DNA of 58,085 nucleotides from NCBI GenBank assembly GCA_902598295.1, contig CACKBA010000005.1:1-58085 (forward strand). Direction: 5' to 3'. The notes beneath the pieces were generated by a model. It was not told the DNA's origin and did no database searches. It was given only the letters and a program-made list of their open reading frames with translations. Shown here piece after piece: positions 36,874 through 46,162 of the stretch. The position numbers and the translations under genes were made by a program. The first letter of the stretch is position 1. The number at the start of each line of letters is the position of its first letter. The stretch is from an uncultured Bacteroidota bacterium (GTDB lineage: Bacteria > Bacteroidota > Bacteroidia > Flavobacteriales > Flavobacteriaceae).

Positions 36874-39609
36874 ATGGATCCTTACTCTTTTTTAAATACT
36901 GCGCACACAGCATTTTTTGCAGAATTATACAATGAATATCTACTAGATCCTTATTCTGTTGAACCTACTTGGAGAGCATTTTTTCAAGGTTTTGAATTTG
37001 GTGTTGATAAGAAATCAAAAAATGAAGATTTTTTAATACCGGAAAATATTCTCAAAGAGTTTAGGGTTGTTGAATTAATTAATGCTTACAGAACAAGAGG
37101 ACACCTTTTTACAAAAACAAATCCGGTAAGAGAAAGAAGAAAATATTTGCCAACATTGGATATAGAAAATTTTGGTCTTTCTAATGAAGATTTGCAATCA
37201 ACATTTAATGCTGGGGAGATTATTGGAATTGGCAATTCAAGCCTTGAAAATATCTTAATTCATTTAGAAAGAATTTATTGTGATTCAATTGGTATTGAAT
37301 ACATGTATATAAGAACCCCTGAGAGAATTAAGTGGATTCAAGGTTTCTTAAATAAAAATGACAATCACCCTGAGTTCAACAATCATAAGAAAAAACAAAT
37401 ACTAAAAAAATTAATTCAGGCGTCAAGTTTTGAAAGTTTTCTCCAAAAAAAGTTTGTTGGACAAAAAAGATTTTCTTTGGAGGGGGGAGAGTCACTAATA
37501 CCCTTACTTGATTCTATTTTTGAAAGTGCAGCATTAAAAGGCGTTAAAGAGTTTGTTGTTGGAATGGCTCATCGTGGAAGACTTAATACTTTATCAAATA
37601 TTTTTGGTAAACCTGCAAAAGAAATTTTTAGTGAATTTGTGGGAAAGGATTACGAGGAACAAATTTTTGATGGAGATGTAAAATATCATCTTGGTTGGAC
37701 TTCTAAGAGAAAATCAGATTCGGGTATTAATGTTTATATTAATTTAGCCCCAAATCCGTCTCATCTTGAATCTGTTGGTCCAGTTGTGCAAGGAATAACC
37801 CGAGCTAAGCAAGATAAGTATCATAAAGAAAATATTGAAAATGTTTTACCAGTAATCATACATGGTGATGCAGCAATTTCTGGTCAAGGTGTTGTGTATG
37901 AAGTTGTTCAGATGGAAAGGCTTAAAGGTTTTAAAACTGGAGGAACCATTCATATAGTTGTAAATAATCAGATAGGTTTCACAACTAATTATATCGATGG
38001 ACGATCATCCACCTATTGTACAGATGTGGGTAAAGCAAATTTATGTCCAATATTACATGTAAACGCTGATGATGCTGAAGCTGTTGTACATGCTTCAAAT
38101 TTTGCTTTGGAGTATAGAATGAGATATAAAAGGGATGTTTTCATTGATTTGTTAGGTTATCGAAAATATGGCCATAATGAAGGTGATGAACCAAGATTTA
38201 CCCAGCCAAAACTTTATAAGTCTATTGCGAATCATCCATCAGTTAAGGAAATTTATTCTAAAAAATTAATTAAAGAAAATATCATATCTGATTCTGAATT
38301 AAAGGAAATGGAGAAACAATATGCTGATGAATTGGATTCGGATCTTGTTGATTCTAAAAAATCAAAAAATGCAATAATAACTCCTTTTATGCAACATGAG
38401 TGGAAGGGATTTAAATCCGTGAAGCAATCTGATATGATGAAAAAAGTTGAAACCTCTGTTAGTGAAAAAGATTTGGATAAAGTTTCCAGGAGCTTATTTG
38501 AACTTGATGGTCCTGATCAATATTTAAGAAAAGTTTCAAAATTAATGTCAGACAGAAAGACAATGTATTTTGAAAAGGACAAGATTGACTGGGCGATAGC
38601 TGAAACTCTTGCTTATGGTACTGTGCTAAATGAAGGTTATAACGTTAGAATTTCAGGACAAGATGTAGAAAGAGGAACTTTTTCTCACAGACATGCCATT
38701 CTTAAAAAAGAAAAGTCCGAAGAAGAGTACATACCATTAAACAATGTATCTAAAAATCAAGGTACATTTGAAATATATAATTCATCATTATCAGAATATG
38801 GTGTGATGGGTTACGAATATGGTTATGCACTTGCTTCACCTAAAACATTAACAATATGGGAAGCACAATTTGGAGACTTTAGTAACGGAGCTCAAATAAT
38901 GATAGATCAATATTTATCTTCAGCAGAGGATAAATGGAAACTCCAAAATGGATTGATATTGATGCTACCCCATGGATATGAAGGACAAGGTGCAGAACAC
39001 TCATCTGCTCGTTTAGAAAGATATCTTCAACTATGTGCAAAAGACAATATGTTTGTTGCAAATTGCACAACACCAGCAAATTTATTCCACCTTTTAAGAA
39101 GACAGATTGTTACAAAGTATAGGAAGCCTTTGGTTTTGATGACGCCTAAAAGCCTTCTAAGACATCCAAAAGTTATTTCATCAAAAAACAACTTAATTAA
39201 TGGTCAGTTTAACCCAATAATTGATGATGAAAATATTAAAAACCCCGAGAAATTGGTCTTTTGTAGTGGTAAGTTTTTTTATGATTTAATTGATTTCAGG
39301 GAAAAGAATCATATCAAAAATGTTGCGATAGTTAGAATAGAACAATTATTCCCCCTCCCTGTTGAATCTATAAAAAACCTTATTGATAAATACAATGCAA
39401 AGGACATTATTTGGGCTCAAGAAGAACCAAGAAATATGGGGGCATGGGGACACATATTAATGCATTTAGAATTTGCAAAATCATTTAGAGTTGCATCAAG
39501 AAGATTTTACAGTTCCCCAGCATCAGGTAGTGCTGTTAGGTTTAAAAGAAGACATAAGCAAGTGATTGAGTATGTATTTGATGAAAAAAAAGATAATTTT
39601 AAAAAATAA
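36874..39609 (+). CDS. sucA: 2-oxoglutarate dehydrogenase E1 component
   Basis: 911 residues. It is the thiamine-diphosphate decarboxylase that passes a succinyl group to the E2 lipoyl domain in the TCA cycle. The N-terminal E2-binding helix region (SFLNTAHTAFFAELYNEYL), GMAHRGRLNTL, GDAAISGQGVVYEVVQM (ThDP/Mg site) and the C-terminal WAQEEPRNMGAWGHI are family marks. The stop is 3 bases before the PNGase F-like gene, with the E2 gene beyond that. Confidence 0.95.
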   Translation: MDPYSFLNTAHTAFFAELYNEYLLDPYSVEPTWRAFFQGFEFGVDKKSKNEDFLIPENILKEFRVVELINAYRTRGHLFTKTNPVRERRKYLPTLDIENFGLSNEDLQSTFNAGEIIGIGNSSLENILIHLERIYCDSIGIEYMYIRTPERIKWIQGFLNKNDNHPEFNNHKKKQILKKLIQASSFESFLQKKFVGQKRFSLEGGESLIPLLDSIFESAALKGVKEFVVGMAHRGRLNTLSNIFGKPAKEIFSEFVGKDYEEQIFDGDVKYHLGWTSKRKSDSGINVYINLAPNPSHLESVGPVVQGITRAKQDKYHKENIENVLPVIIHGDAAISGQGVVYEVVQMERLKGFKTGGTIHIVVNNQIGFTTNYIDGRSSTYCTDVGKANLCPILHVNADDAEAVVHASNFALEYRMRYKRDVFIDLLGYRKYGHNEGDEPRFTQPKLYKSIANHPSVKEIYSKKLIKENIISDSELKEMEKQYADELDSDLVDSKKSKNAIITPFMQHEWKGFKSVKQSDMMKKVETSVSEKDLDKVSRSLFELDGPDQYLRKVSKLMSDRKTMYFEKDKIDWAIAETLAYGTVLNEGYNVRISGQDVERGTFSHRHAILKKEKSEEEYIPLNNVSKNQGTFEIYNSSLSEYGVMGYEYGYALASPKTLTIWEAQFGDFSNGAQIMIDQYLSSAEDKWKLQNGLILMLPHGYEGQGAEHSSARLERYLQLCAKDNMFVANCTTPANLFHLLRRQIVTKYRKPLVLMTPKSLLRHPKVISSKNNLINGQFNPIIDDENIKNPEKLVFCSGKFFYDLIDFREKNHIKNVAIVRIEQLFPLPVESIKNLIDKYNAKDIIWAQEEPRNMGAWGHILMHLEFAKSFRVASRRFYSSPASGSAVRFKRRHKQVIEYVFDEKKDNFKK

Positions 39610-39612
39610 TTA

Positions 39613-41016
39613 ATGATGTTTAAAAACATGAATCTAAAAACAATTAAGTCATTAAGTCTAGTTCTAATGGCCTTTATATTTATTTATTGCAGCAAAGATG
39701 GTGGTGATTCAAATAATGAAAATATTCCCAATAAGTCAATAGTCGTTAATCCTTCTTCAATTGATTTTTCAGATACAATGGTTACCAAAAATTCAGATGC
39801 TAAAACTGTGAATATTAACCCTAACAATTTGGATTCAAATATTACAATCTCTGTCTCTGGTGATTTTGAAATATCCTCAAATAATCTAAATTTTTCAAAC
39901 TCACTCACTGTTGATGGTTCATCAACAACTAACATTTTTGTTAGATTTTCACCAACGGAAGTTGGAAATATGAATGGAAATCTTTTATTTGAAAGTTCTG
40001 GTGCTGGTAATGCAAATGTAAGTTTAGCGGGAACTTCCACAAGGTTAAAATATAATTACAGAACTTTTTCCAATCAAAGAATTGCATGGGGAGGAGGACA
40101 TGGTCAGTCATCAGTTAAAAACTTTGACTTACATAATGATGTTAGCGATATTGAGATGATTAAAATGTATTTACGGTTGGATTGTCCGTCTGGTGGTTGT
40201 GATCCATGGGACAGATATGCCAATATTATGGTAAGAGATAAAGTAACCAACGAGTGGTTTGAAATTGGTCGTCATATTACACCTTATGGTGTAGATAATA
40301 AAGCACTATCCAGAGGTCTTGAGTTTGATGTTACGGATTTTAAAAGTTTATTAAATGGTAATGTTGAATTAAGAATTTTTGTTGAGACTTGGGTTAGTTC
40401 AGGATGGATAGTTTCTTTAGAGTTTGATTTTATTCCAGGTACCCCTGATTACAATTACTATAAAGTTTCTAGAATTATTCAATACAATGGAAACTCTTTA
40501 GGGGGAGTGCCTTACGGTGGATTGAATGGCAATCCTGAAATTGATTTAGAAAAGTTTGATTTGATAAAATCTCTTCAAATTGGAAGTAATATTGAAAGTG
40601 CTCACATAAGAACCATAGTAACCGGTTGGGGACATGCGACACCTGCTGATTCAGATGGAAGAGCATGTGCGGAATGGTGTTTTAGAACCCACAACATTAA
40701 AATTGATGATTCTAGTCTTTTTAGTCATTATATGGGACCGATTGGTTGTTCTCAAAATCCAATTAATAATCAAGGTGGTAATTGGGCACCTGATAGGGCA
40801 GGGTGGTGCCCAGGGATGACGGTTCCTGTCAGAATTGATAAATTTGGGAATGATTTATCTAACAAAACCTTGATATACGAGTATGACTTTGAGAATTGGA
40901 CAAATGATTTTGTAGGAACACCAGGATATAACAACAAAAATGCTTTTTATGCTATATCCTCATTCTTGATTTTAAAAAGTAATAGTGAAATTGAAAGAGC
41001 AATAATATCTGACTAG
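39613..41016 (+). CDS. PNGase F-like peptide-N-glycosidase, secreted lipoprotein
   Basis: 467 residues. A signal peptide ends near C26 ([11 protein letters not shown]), suggesting a lipid-anchored surface protein, though Tyr at -1 is unusual for a lipobox. Residues about 40-142 form an HYDIN/choice-of-anchor-like beta domain. Residues about 150-465 match Elizabethkingia PNGase [10 protein letters not shown] (D200, the equivalent of D60), VETW (E258, E118) and [10 protein letters not shown] (E354, E206). The cysteine pairs 191/196, 352/356 and 379/399 also match. The known enzyme cleaves N-linked glycans from asparagine. The gene lies between sucA and sucB with 3- and 1-base gaps. Confidence 0.9.
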   Translation: MMFKNMNLKTIKSLSLVLMAFIFIYCSKDGGDSNNENIPNKSIVVNPSSIDFSDTMVTKNSDAKTVNINPNNLDSNITISVSGDFEISSNNLNFSNSLTVDGSSTTNIFVRFSPTEVGNMNGNLLFESSGAGNANVSLAGTSTRLKYNYRTFSNQRIAWGGGHGQSSVKNFDLHNDVSDIEMIKMYLRLDCPSGGCDPWDRYANIMVRDKVTNEWFEIGRHITPYGVDNKALSRGLEFDVTDFKSLLNGNVELRIFVETWVSSGWIVSLEFDFIPGTPDYNYYKVSRIIQYNGNSLGGVPYGGLNGNPEIDLEKFDLIKSLQIGSNIESAHIRTIVTGWGHATPADSDGRACAEWCFRTHNIKIDDSSLFSHYMGPIGCSQNPINNQGGNWAPDRAGWCPGMTVPVRIDKFGNDLSNKTLIYEYDFENWTNDFVGTPGYNNKNAFYAISSFLILKSNSEIERAIISD

Positions 41017-41017
41017 A

Positions 41018-42247
41018 ATGATACTTGAAATGAAAGTCCCGTCACCAGGTGAATCTATTTCTGAGGTTGAAATAGCACAGTGGCTAGTAACTGATGGTGA
41101 TTATGTTGAAAAAGACCAAACCATTGCTGAGGTTGATTCCGATAAAGCAACACTCGACTTGCCTGCTGAGGAGTCGGGAGTTATCACATTGAAAGCAAAC
41201 GAAGGCGATGTAGTACCTGTTGGAAATGTCGTTTGCCATATTGATACATCAGTAAAAAAATCAGTTAAAAAGCATATTGAAGTTTCAAACCCAACTAAAG
41301 ATGATAAACTTATGGATAAAGATCCAGAGCTTCAATCTAAACCAGAGAAAATCATGTCTGAAAAGGCAAAAAATTCTTCTCCATCACCAGCTGCATCCAA
41401 AATTTTAAGTGAAAAGGGAATAAATCCACTTGATATAGTTGGTTCTGGAAGAGGTGGAAGAATTACCAAGGAAGATGCCCTAAAGGCATTGCCAAAAATT
41501 GATGAAACCTCAATTTCGAAAGGAAGAAAAATAGAGCGAAAGAAATTATCAATGCTTAGAAGAAAACTTTCCCAGAGATTGGTAGCTGTAAAAAATCAAA
41601 CAGCCATGTTGACAACCTTTAATGAAGTTAACATGACTCCAATTTTCGAAATAAGAAAGAAATACAAGGAAATATTTAAAGAAAAACATGGTGTTAGTCT
41701 AGGTTTTATGAGTTTTTTTACAAAAGCTGTTGTTAACGCATTAAAGGAATTTCCTGATGTTCACTCAATGATTGATGAAGATCACAAACTCAGTTTTGAT
41801 TTTTATGATATTAGTATTGCTGTCTCGGGACCTAAAGGTTTGTTGGTCCCTGTGGTTAGGGATGCTGATAAATTAACTTTTAGTGGAATTGAAAAAGAAA
41901 TTAAGCGTTTGGCAATAAAAGCAAGAGATGGTGAAATCTCCATTGAAGATATGGAAGGGGGAACTTTCACCATCTCAAACGGAGGTGTATTTGGTTCAAT
42001 GTTATCAACTCCTATACTTAATCCTCCTCAATCATCTATTTTAGGAATGCATAACATCATTGAGAGACCAATCGCAGTTGATGGGAAAGTTGAAATACAC
42101 CCAATGATGTATTTAGCCTTGAGTTATGACCATAGGATAATTGACGGAAAAGAATCAGTTGGATTTTTACTTAAAATCAAAGAAGCTCTTGAAAACCCTT
42201 TTGAAACTCTAATGAATAATAACCTTAAAAAATCTTTAGAGATTTAA
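41018..42247 (+). CDS. sucB: 2-oxoglutarate dehydrogenase E2 (dihydrolipoyl succinyltransferase)
   Basis: 409 residues in the usual E2 order. The lipoyl domain has K43 in [11 protein letters not shown], a charged linker follows, and the peripheral-subunit-binding domain (about 125-160, [19 protein letters not shown]) comes next. The catalytic domain has HRIIDG near residue 370. The start is one base after the PNGase F-like stop. The E3 subunit is not in the window. Its end overlaps the convergent retropepsin-like gene by 12 bases. Confidence 0.95.
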   Translation: MILEMKVPSPGESISEVEIAQWLVTDGDYVEKDQTIAEVDSDKATLDLPAEESGVITLKANEGDVVPVGNVVCHIDTSVKKSVKKHIEVSNPTKDDKLMDKDPELQSKPEKIMSEKAKNSSPSPAASKILSEKGINPLDIVGSGRGGRITKEDALKALPKIDETSISKGRKIERKKLSMLRRKLSQRLVAVKNQTAMLTTFNEVNMTPIFEIRKKYKEIFKEKHGVSLGFMSFFTKAVVNALKEFPDVHSMIDEDHKLSFDFYDISIAVSGPKGLLVPVVRDADKLTFSGIEKEIKRLAIKARDGEISIEDMEGGTFTISNGGVFGSMLSTPILNPPQSSILGMHNIIERPIAVDGKVEIHPMMYLALSYDHRIIDGKESVGFLLKIKEALENPFETLMNNNLKKSLEI

Positions 42248-42670
42248 TTTCAAGTAAATTTTCCTTTCAGTAAAATTTATAAGTGCTTCATATTTACTCA
42301 AAATATCATTACCAATTATCCCATGAATTTCAATGGTCTCGTGCTCTCTCAAAGTTTTATTAATATGATTCATATCAAAAACAAATAATTTAAAATTTTC
42401 AATCCTAAAACCAACAATATCAATTGAATTGTTTGTTGATGTTTGCATGTTTTTTATCTTTTCTGTTGCACTTGATGCTTCCTCATCATAATTTTCAATT
42501 TTAATATTAAATGTTTCAACGCTGTTCGAATCAATACAAGAATTCGAAGCACCCGTATCTATAATGAATTTTGCTGATACTCCATTTACCTGGCAATCAG
42601 TTACTAAGTGTCCCGATTTAAGAATTTTAAAATCTTTTGACAGATGATTATTTGTTTTTTCAACTTCCAT
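42236..42670 (-). CDS. Retropepsin-like clan AA aspartic protease
   Basis: 144 residues. [12 protein letters not shown] is the catalytic DTG loop and [15 protein letters not shown] is the second conserved glycine turn; the single DTG implies a homodimer. The ATG at 42670 is used; a GTG at 42727 would add 19 residues and overlap the tatD start. Physiological substrate unknown. It is divergent from tatD and convergent with sucB. Confidence 0.75.
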   Translation of the reverse strand: MEVEKTNNHLSKDFKILKSGHLVTDCQVNGVSAKFIIDTGASNSCIDSNSVETFNIKIENYDEEASSATEKIKNMQTSTNNSIDIVGFRIENFKLFVFDMNHINKTLREHETIEIHGIIGNDILSKYEALINFTERKIYLKLNL

Positions 42671-42697
42671 ATTCAAACTAATTAGTACTAAATTAAA

Positions 42698-42705
42698 TAA
42701 CTTTG
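42698..42705 (+). promoter_or_regulatory. tatD: Bacteroidetes-type -7 element before tatD
   Basis: TAACTTTG matches TAnnTTTG and ends 5 bases before the tatD ATG at 42711. Transcription would begin at or within a few bases of the start codon. Confidence 0.4.
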
Positions 42706-42710
42706 TTGTT

Positions 42711-43493
42711 ATGGAAATAATAGACACTCACACTCATCTATATTTGAAACAATTTGATGATGATTTTGAGGATACTATAAATCGTTCTCTAGATAAGAGT
42801 ATCTCTAAATTTGTTTTTCCATCCATTTCATCAAAGTATTATGATAAAATGATAGAATGCAAAAAAAAATATCCAAAAAATATTTTCTTGATGCTTGGTT
42901 TACACCCTGTCTACGTTGATAAAAATTATCTCCAGGAGCTTGACTTTATCAAAAATGAGATAGATCATAACAATTTTGTTGCTGTTGGAGAAATTGGTTT
43001 AGACAAATATTGGGGTACAAAATTTTACAAACAACAAATTGAAGCTTTTGAAATTCAAATTGATTTGGCATTAGAGAAAAACCTACCAATAATTATACAT
43101 TGTAGAAATGCTTATGAGGATGTAATCACTATTTTAGAAAAGAAAAAAAATAAAAATCTTAGAGGAATTTTTCATTGTTTTACAGGATCTTTAGAAGATG
43201 CACAAAGAATCATAAATTTAGACTTTAGTTTAGGAATTGGTGGCGTGGTAACTTTTAAAAATGGTAAAATCGATCAATTCTTACACAAGATTAGTTTAAA
43301 AAATATAGTTCTAGAAACAGATTCCCCTTATCTGGCACCAGTTCCTTATAGAGGTAAAAGAAACGAAAGTTCATATATTATTCATGTAATAGAAAAACTA
43401 AGTGAAATTTATGATTTAAAAACTGATCAAATTATTCAGCAAACAAGTTTGAATTCACATAAAATTTTTAATTTCGATGCCCAGCAAATTTAG
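42711..43493 (+). CDS. tatD: TatD-family metal-dependent hydrolase/DNase
   Basis: 260 residues. The metal-site motifs IDTHTHLYLKQF, GEIGLDKYW, IIHCRNAYED, IFHCFTGSLEDA and ETDSPYLAPVPYRGKRN appear in order. TatD proteins are 3'-5' exonucleases or deoxyribonucleases linked to DNA repair and fragmentation. The TAG stop at 43491-43493 overlaps the first two bases of tRNA-Ser. Confidence 0.92.
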   Translation: MEIIDTHTHLYLKQFDDDFEDTINRSLDKSISKFVFPSISSKYYDKMIECKKKYPKNIFLMLGLHPVYVDKNYLQELDFIKNEIDHNNFVAVGEIGLDKYWGTKFYKQQIEAFEIQIDLALEKNLPIIIHCRNAYEDVITILEKKKNKNLRGIFHCFTGSLEDAQRIINLDFSLGIGGVVTFKNGKIDQFLHKISLKNIVLETDSPYLAPVPYRGKRNESSYIIHVIEKLSEIYDLKTDQIIQQTSLNSHKIFNFDAQQI

Positions 43494-43579
43494 AGAGGTG
43501 GCCGAGTGGCTTAAGGCGCACGCTTGGAAAGCGTGTATACGTTAATAGCGTATCGAGGGTTCGAATCCCTTCCTCTCTG
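43492..43579 (+). tRNA. tRNA-Ser (anticodon GGA)
   Basis: The 88-base class II tRNA has acceptor strands AGAGAGG and CCTCTCT and anticodon stem CACGC/GCGTG around loop TTGGAAA (anticodon GGA, reading UCC and UCU). It has a long variable arm and T arm GAGGG-TTCGAAT-CCCTT, in which the outermost pair is a G-T. The discriminator is G, as expected for serine. The CCA tail is not encoded. Its 5' end lies within the tatD stop codon. Confidence 0.95.
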
Positions 43580-43658
43580 CTAACCCATAATTTTAATTTA
43601 TAAAAGGAGTTTTGATTAAAAAAGCTCTTTATAATTGAATTTTAGTAATTTAGACTTA

Positions 43659-44045
43659 ATGAAAAAACTAACCTTATTATTATTTGTTGCACTTATGTTT
43701 TCTTGTGGTGGTATGAGATATGGCAGTGATGCAGAAAATAAAAGGTTTGCAAACAACTTTATGGTTAATGAGGGAATGACAAAACAAGAGGTTGTTAATA
43801 TAATGGGAAATCCTGTAGCTAGTGAATTTGATTCAGGTGTTGAGGAGTTTCACTATTGCAAAACAGGATGGGGTGCTGATGATTATGTTTCATTCTACTT
43901 TAAAGATGGTAAAGTGATTTCTAAAACATCATATAATGTTACATTTTCTGAAGTTGGTACTGCTGGTCATTGTAGTAAATTCATTAAGAGAGGAACATAC
44001 AGAACACCTGACAGGGTTGTTGAAATTAGAGCAACTATCAACTAA
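43659..44045 (+). CDS. BamE/SmpA-like lipoprotein
   Basis: 128 residues. The lipoprotein signal MKKLTLLLFVALMFSCGG (Cys16) is clear. The body contains NEGMTKQEVVNIMGNPVASE, the short helix and loop pattern of SmpA/OmlA (BamE) domains, followed by strands. It may take part in outer-membrane assembly, but SmpA-like domains are common in small lipoproteins. The ATG at 43659 gives the full signal peptide; a TTG at 43635 is in frame upstream. Confidence 0.7.
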   Translation: MKKLTLLLFVALMFSCGGMRYGSDAENKRFANNFMVNEGMTKQEVVNIMGNPVASEFDSGVEEFHYCKTGWGADDYVSFYFKDGKVISKTSYNVTFSEVGTAGHCSKFIKRGTYRTPDRVVEIRATIN

Positions 44046-44049
44046 ATAA

Positions 44050-44077
44050 TTAACCACACTATAAGTGTATTTGTTAA
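44050..44077. other. Interrupted inverted repeat in intergenic region
   Basis: TTAAC-C-ACACT-ATA-AGTGT-ATTT-GTTAA: two nested 5-base arms around an ATA centre, just past the lipoprotein stop. No T-run follows, so it does not look like an intrinsic terminator. The rest of the 234-base gap to exbB (44046-44279) is AT-rich, and I see no gene or clear promoter in it. Confidence 0.35.
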
Positions 44078-44279
44078 GTTATTTCAAAACACCTTAATTA
44101 ATACCCTACTATTTTTTAACTTAACTTTATATTTATAGACCAATGTTATAGTAAGTTCTCTATTATACATTAAAGAATAAGTATGTGCAACTTAAATGCC
44201 CAACACTTAATCGATTTTGATTTGTGTTTATAAGTTTTTTATATATATTTAGCCATCCAAAAACTATAATAAAATAAAG

Positions 44280-45077
44280 ATGAAAAAATTACTAACTCTA
44301 GCTTTTGCATTTGCATTGTTCTATTTTTTACCACAACAAATGCACGCAAACATAAATCAAGAACAAGAAGAAGAGGTTGAGGTTGTTGAAGCTCCTGTAG
44401 AAGAAACTCAAGAAGAACCTCAAATGACTGTTGCTGAAGCTCCATCTGTAGGGTTTACTCAAGAATTAAAAAATAGATTCATTGAGGGTGGTCCTGGGTT
44501 TATGGGTATTGTTTTAGCATGTCTTATATTGGGTCTAGCGATTGCAATTGAAAGGATAATTTATTTAAACTTTGCAACCACCAATACAGAAAAACTGGTT
44601 GAGGATGTAGAATCAGCGTTAAAGTCTGGTGGAGTAGACTCTGCAAAAGAAATTTGTAGGAATACCCCTGGTCCTGTTGCTTCAATTTTTTACCAGGGTC
44701 TTGATAGAGCTGGAGAAGGCGTTGAAAGTGCTGAAAAAGCTGTTGTTGCTTACGGTGGTGTTCAAATGGGACAACTAGAGAAAAATGTATCGTGGATTTC
44801 ATTGTTTATTGCTTTGGCTCCTATGCTCGGTTTTATGGGTACGGTTATCGGTATGATTCAAGCCTTTGATAAAATTCAGGCGGCAGGTGATATGCAGCCA
44901 TCTCTGGTTGCTGGTGGTATTAAGGTTGCACTTCTAACAACTGTATTCGGTTTGATTGTTGCCATCATTTTACAAATATTTTATAATTACATTGTAGCTA
45001 AAATTGACAGTATTGTCAATGATATGGAGGATGCTTCAATTACATTGATAGATATTTTAGTATCTCACAAGAAATAA
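44280..45077 (+). CDS. exbB: ExbB/TolQ/MotA-family proton channel
   Basis: 265 residues. The N-terminal signal-like segment (MKKLLTLAFAFALFYFLPQQ) and an acidic Glu/Val/Pro stretch (about 28-55) precede three membrane helices. LAPMLGFMGTVIGMIQAF and LLTTVFGLIVAIILQI are the pore-helix motifs of the family. It forms the inner-membrane proton channel that powers TonB receptors such as those at 47452 and 52270. It is the first gene of a five-gene run. Confidence 0.92.
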   Translation: MKKLLTLAFAFALFYFLPQQMHANINQEQEEEVEVVEAPVEETQEEPQMTVAEAPSVGFTQELKNRFIEGGPGFMGIVLACLILGLAIAIERIIYLNFATTNTEKLVEDVESALKSGGVDSAKEICRNTPGPVASIFYQGLDRAGEGVESAEKAVVAYGGVQMGQLEKNVSWISLFIALAPMLGFMGTVIGMIQAFDKIQAAGDMQPSLVAGGIKVALLTTVFGLIVAIILQIFYNYIVAKIDSIVNDMEDASITLIDILVSHKK

Positions 45078-45083
45078 TTTCAG

Positions 45084-45533
45084 ATGAATATTCAAAAAAT
45101 AACTAATATAGTTTCTTGGACACTCGGATTATTGGGCTTGTTGTTCTTATTTATTTTAATATTTCAAGGTGATGATTCGATTGAAGCAAATGCTATGCAG
45201 GGAAATTATGGTTTTGTCTCGTATATGATTTGGTTAGCGATAATTGTTTTATCCCTAGTTACCTTATCAACCCTTGTTTTTTCTCTAAAAAATATTGCAT
45301 CAGATAAATCTAAACTCAAAAAGTTTGGAATGTCAATTGGTACTTTTTTTGTTGTGATTATAGTTGCTTTTATTTTTTCATCTGGTGTTGAAACTCCAAT
45401 GGGTGATGGTAAAGTTTTATCTGCTACTGGATCTAGGTTTGTTGAAACTGGAATCAAGACTTTTTATTTCCTAGTTTTAATTGCGGGGGGTTTAATGGTT
45501 TTTAATTCCATAAGTAAATTATTCAAAAAATAG
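45084..45533 (+). CDS. Four-helix inner-membrane protein of the ExbB-ExbD operon
   Basis: 149 residues with about four membrane helices (roughly 10-27, 46-66, 83-100, 125-142). No catalytic motif is visible. A protein of this size and topology between ExbB and ExbD is a recurring Bacteroidetes arrangement as far as I recall, which suggests a part of the energy-transducing complex. Function unknown. Confidence 0.7.
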   Translation: MNIQKITNIVSWTLGLLGLLFLFILIFQGDDSIEANAMQGNYGFVSYMIWLAIIVLSLVTLSTLVFSLKNIASDKSKLKKFGMSIGTFFVVIIVAFIFSSGVETPMGDGKVLSATGSRFVETGIKTFYFLVLIAGGLMVFNSISKLFKK

Positions 45534-45536
45534 AAT

Positions 45537-46160
45537 ATGGCAAGAAGATCAGCACCTGAAGTTAATGCTGGTTCAATGGCGGACATCGCGTTTTTGCTAT
45601 TGATTTTTTTTCTTGTTACAACCACAATTGAAACTGATTCTGGTATAAACAGAAAACTTCCTCCTATGGAAGAAATAATTGATCCTCCTATAATCAAAGA
45701 AAGAAATATTTTTACCGTTGTAGTAAACAAAAATAATCAGATACTTGTCGAGGAGGAGTTGATGAATCTTAGTGATTTAAGAAAAGAAGCCGTAGCTTTT
45801 TTAGATAATGGTGGAGGACTGGCTGAGGAAGCTTGCGATTATTGTCAAGGTGAAAGAGATCGTTCATCGTCTGATAACCCTGATAAAGCGATTATTTCTC
45901 TCAAGAATGATAGAGAAACTGATTATAAAGTTTACATATCTGTCCAAAACGAATTAGTGGCCGCTTATAATCAACTCAGAAATAGAGAATTTGCAAGGTT
46001 ATATCCTGAGGAAAACATGAGTTATGTTGAGGCTGATAAGAAGTATTCTGATCCTAGGACTGATAAATCTGTCAAGGAAAAACTAAAAGAAAAAATTTCT
46101 GTAATAAAATTGATGTTTCCAATGAAATTATCAGAAGCAGAGCCAAATAAAACGAGTTAA
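45537..46160 (+). CDS. exbD: ExbD/TolR-family protein (long form)
   Basis: 207 residues. A short cytoplasmic start precedes the single helix SMADIAFLLLIFFLV with the essential Asp16. The periplasmic domain is extended and holds a CDYC pair (EEACDYCQGERDR, about 99-111) and a late charged tail. It starts 3 bases after the four-helix protein gene. The CxxC suggests a disulfide or metal site, not present in classical ExbD. Confidence 0.88.
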   Translation: MARRSAPEVNAGSMADIAFLLLIFFLVTTTIETDSGINRKLPPMEEIIDPPIIKERNIFTVVVNKNNQILVEEELMNLSDLRKEAVAFLDNGGGLAEEACDYCQGERDRSSSDNPDKAIISLKNDRETDYKVYISVQNELVAAYNQLRNREFARLYPEENMSYVEADKKYSDPRTDKSVKEKLKEKISVIKLMFPMKLSEAEPNKTS

Positions 46161-46162
46161 TT

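Noticed and set aside
39684-40040. 118-residue reverse-strand frame within the PNGase F-like gene
   Set aside because: It is antisense to the Asn/Ser-rich N-terminal domain and has no recognisable motif.
43600-43635. Possible terminator after tRNA-Ser (aaaggagtttt...aaaaaagctcttt)
   Set aside because: The stem needs bulges and mismatches and has no clean T run, so it is too weak to call.
44239-45457. Several reverse-strand frames rich in Gln/Leu/Pro across exbB and the four-helix gene
   Set aside because: They are mirror images of the acidic and hydrophobic stretches of the forward genes and have no motif or start context.
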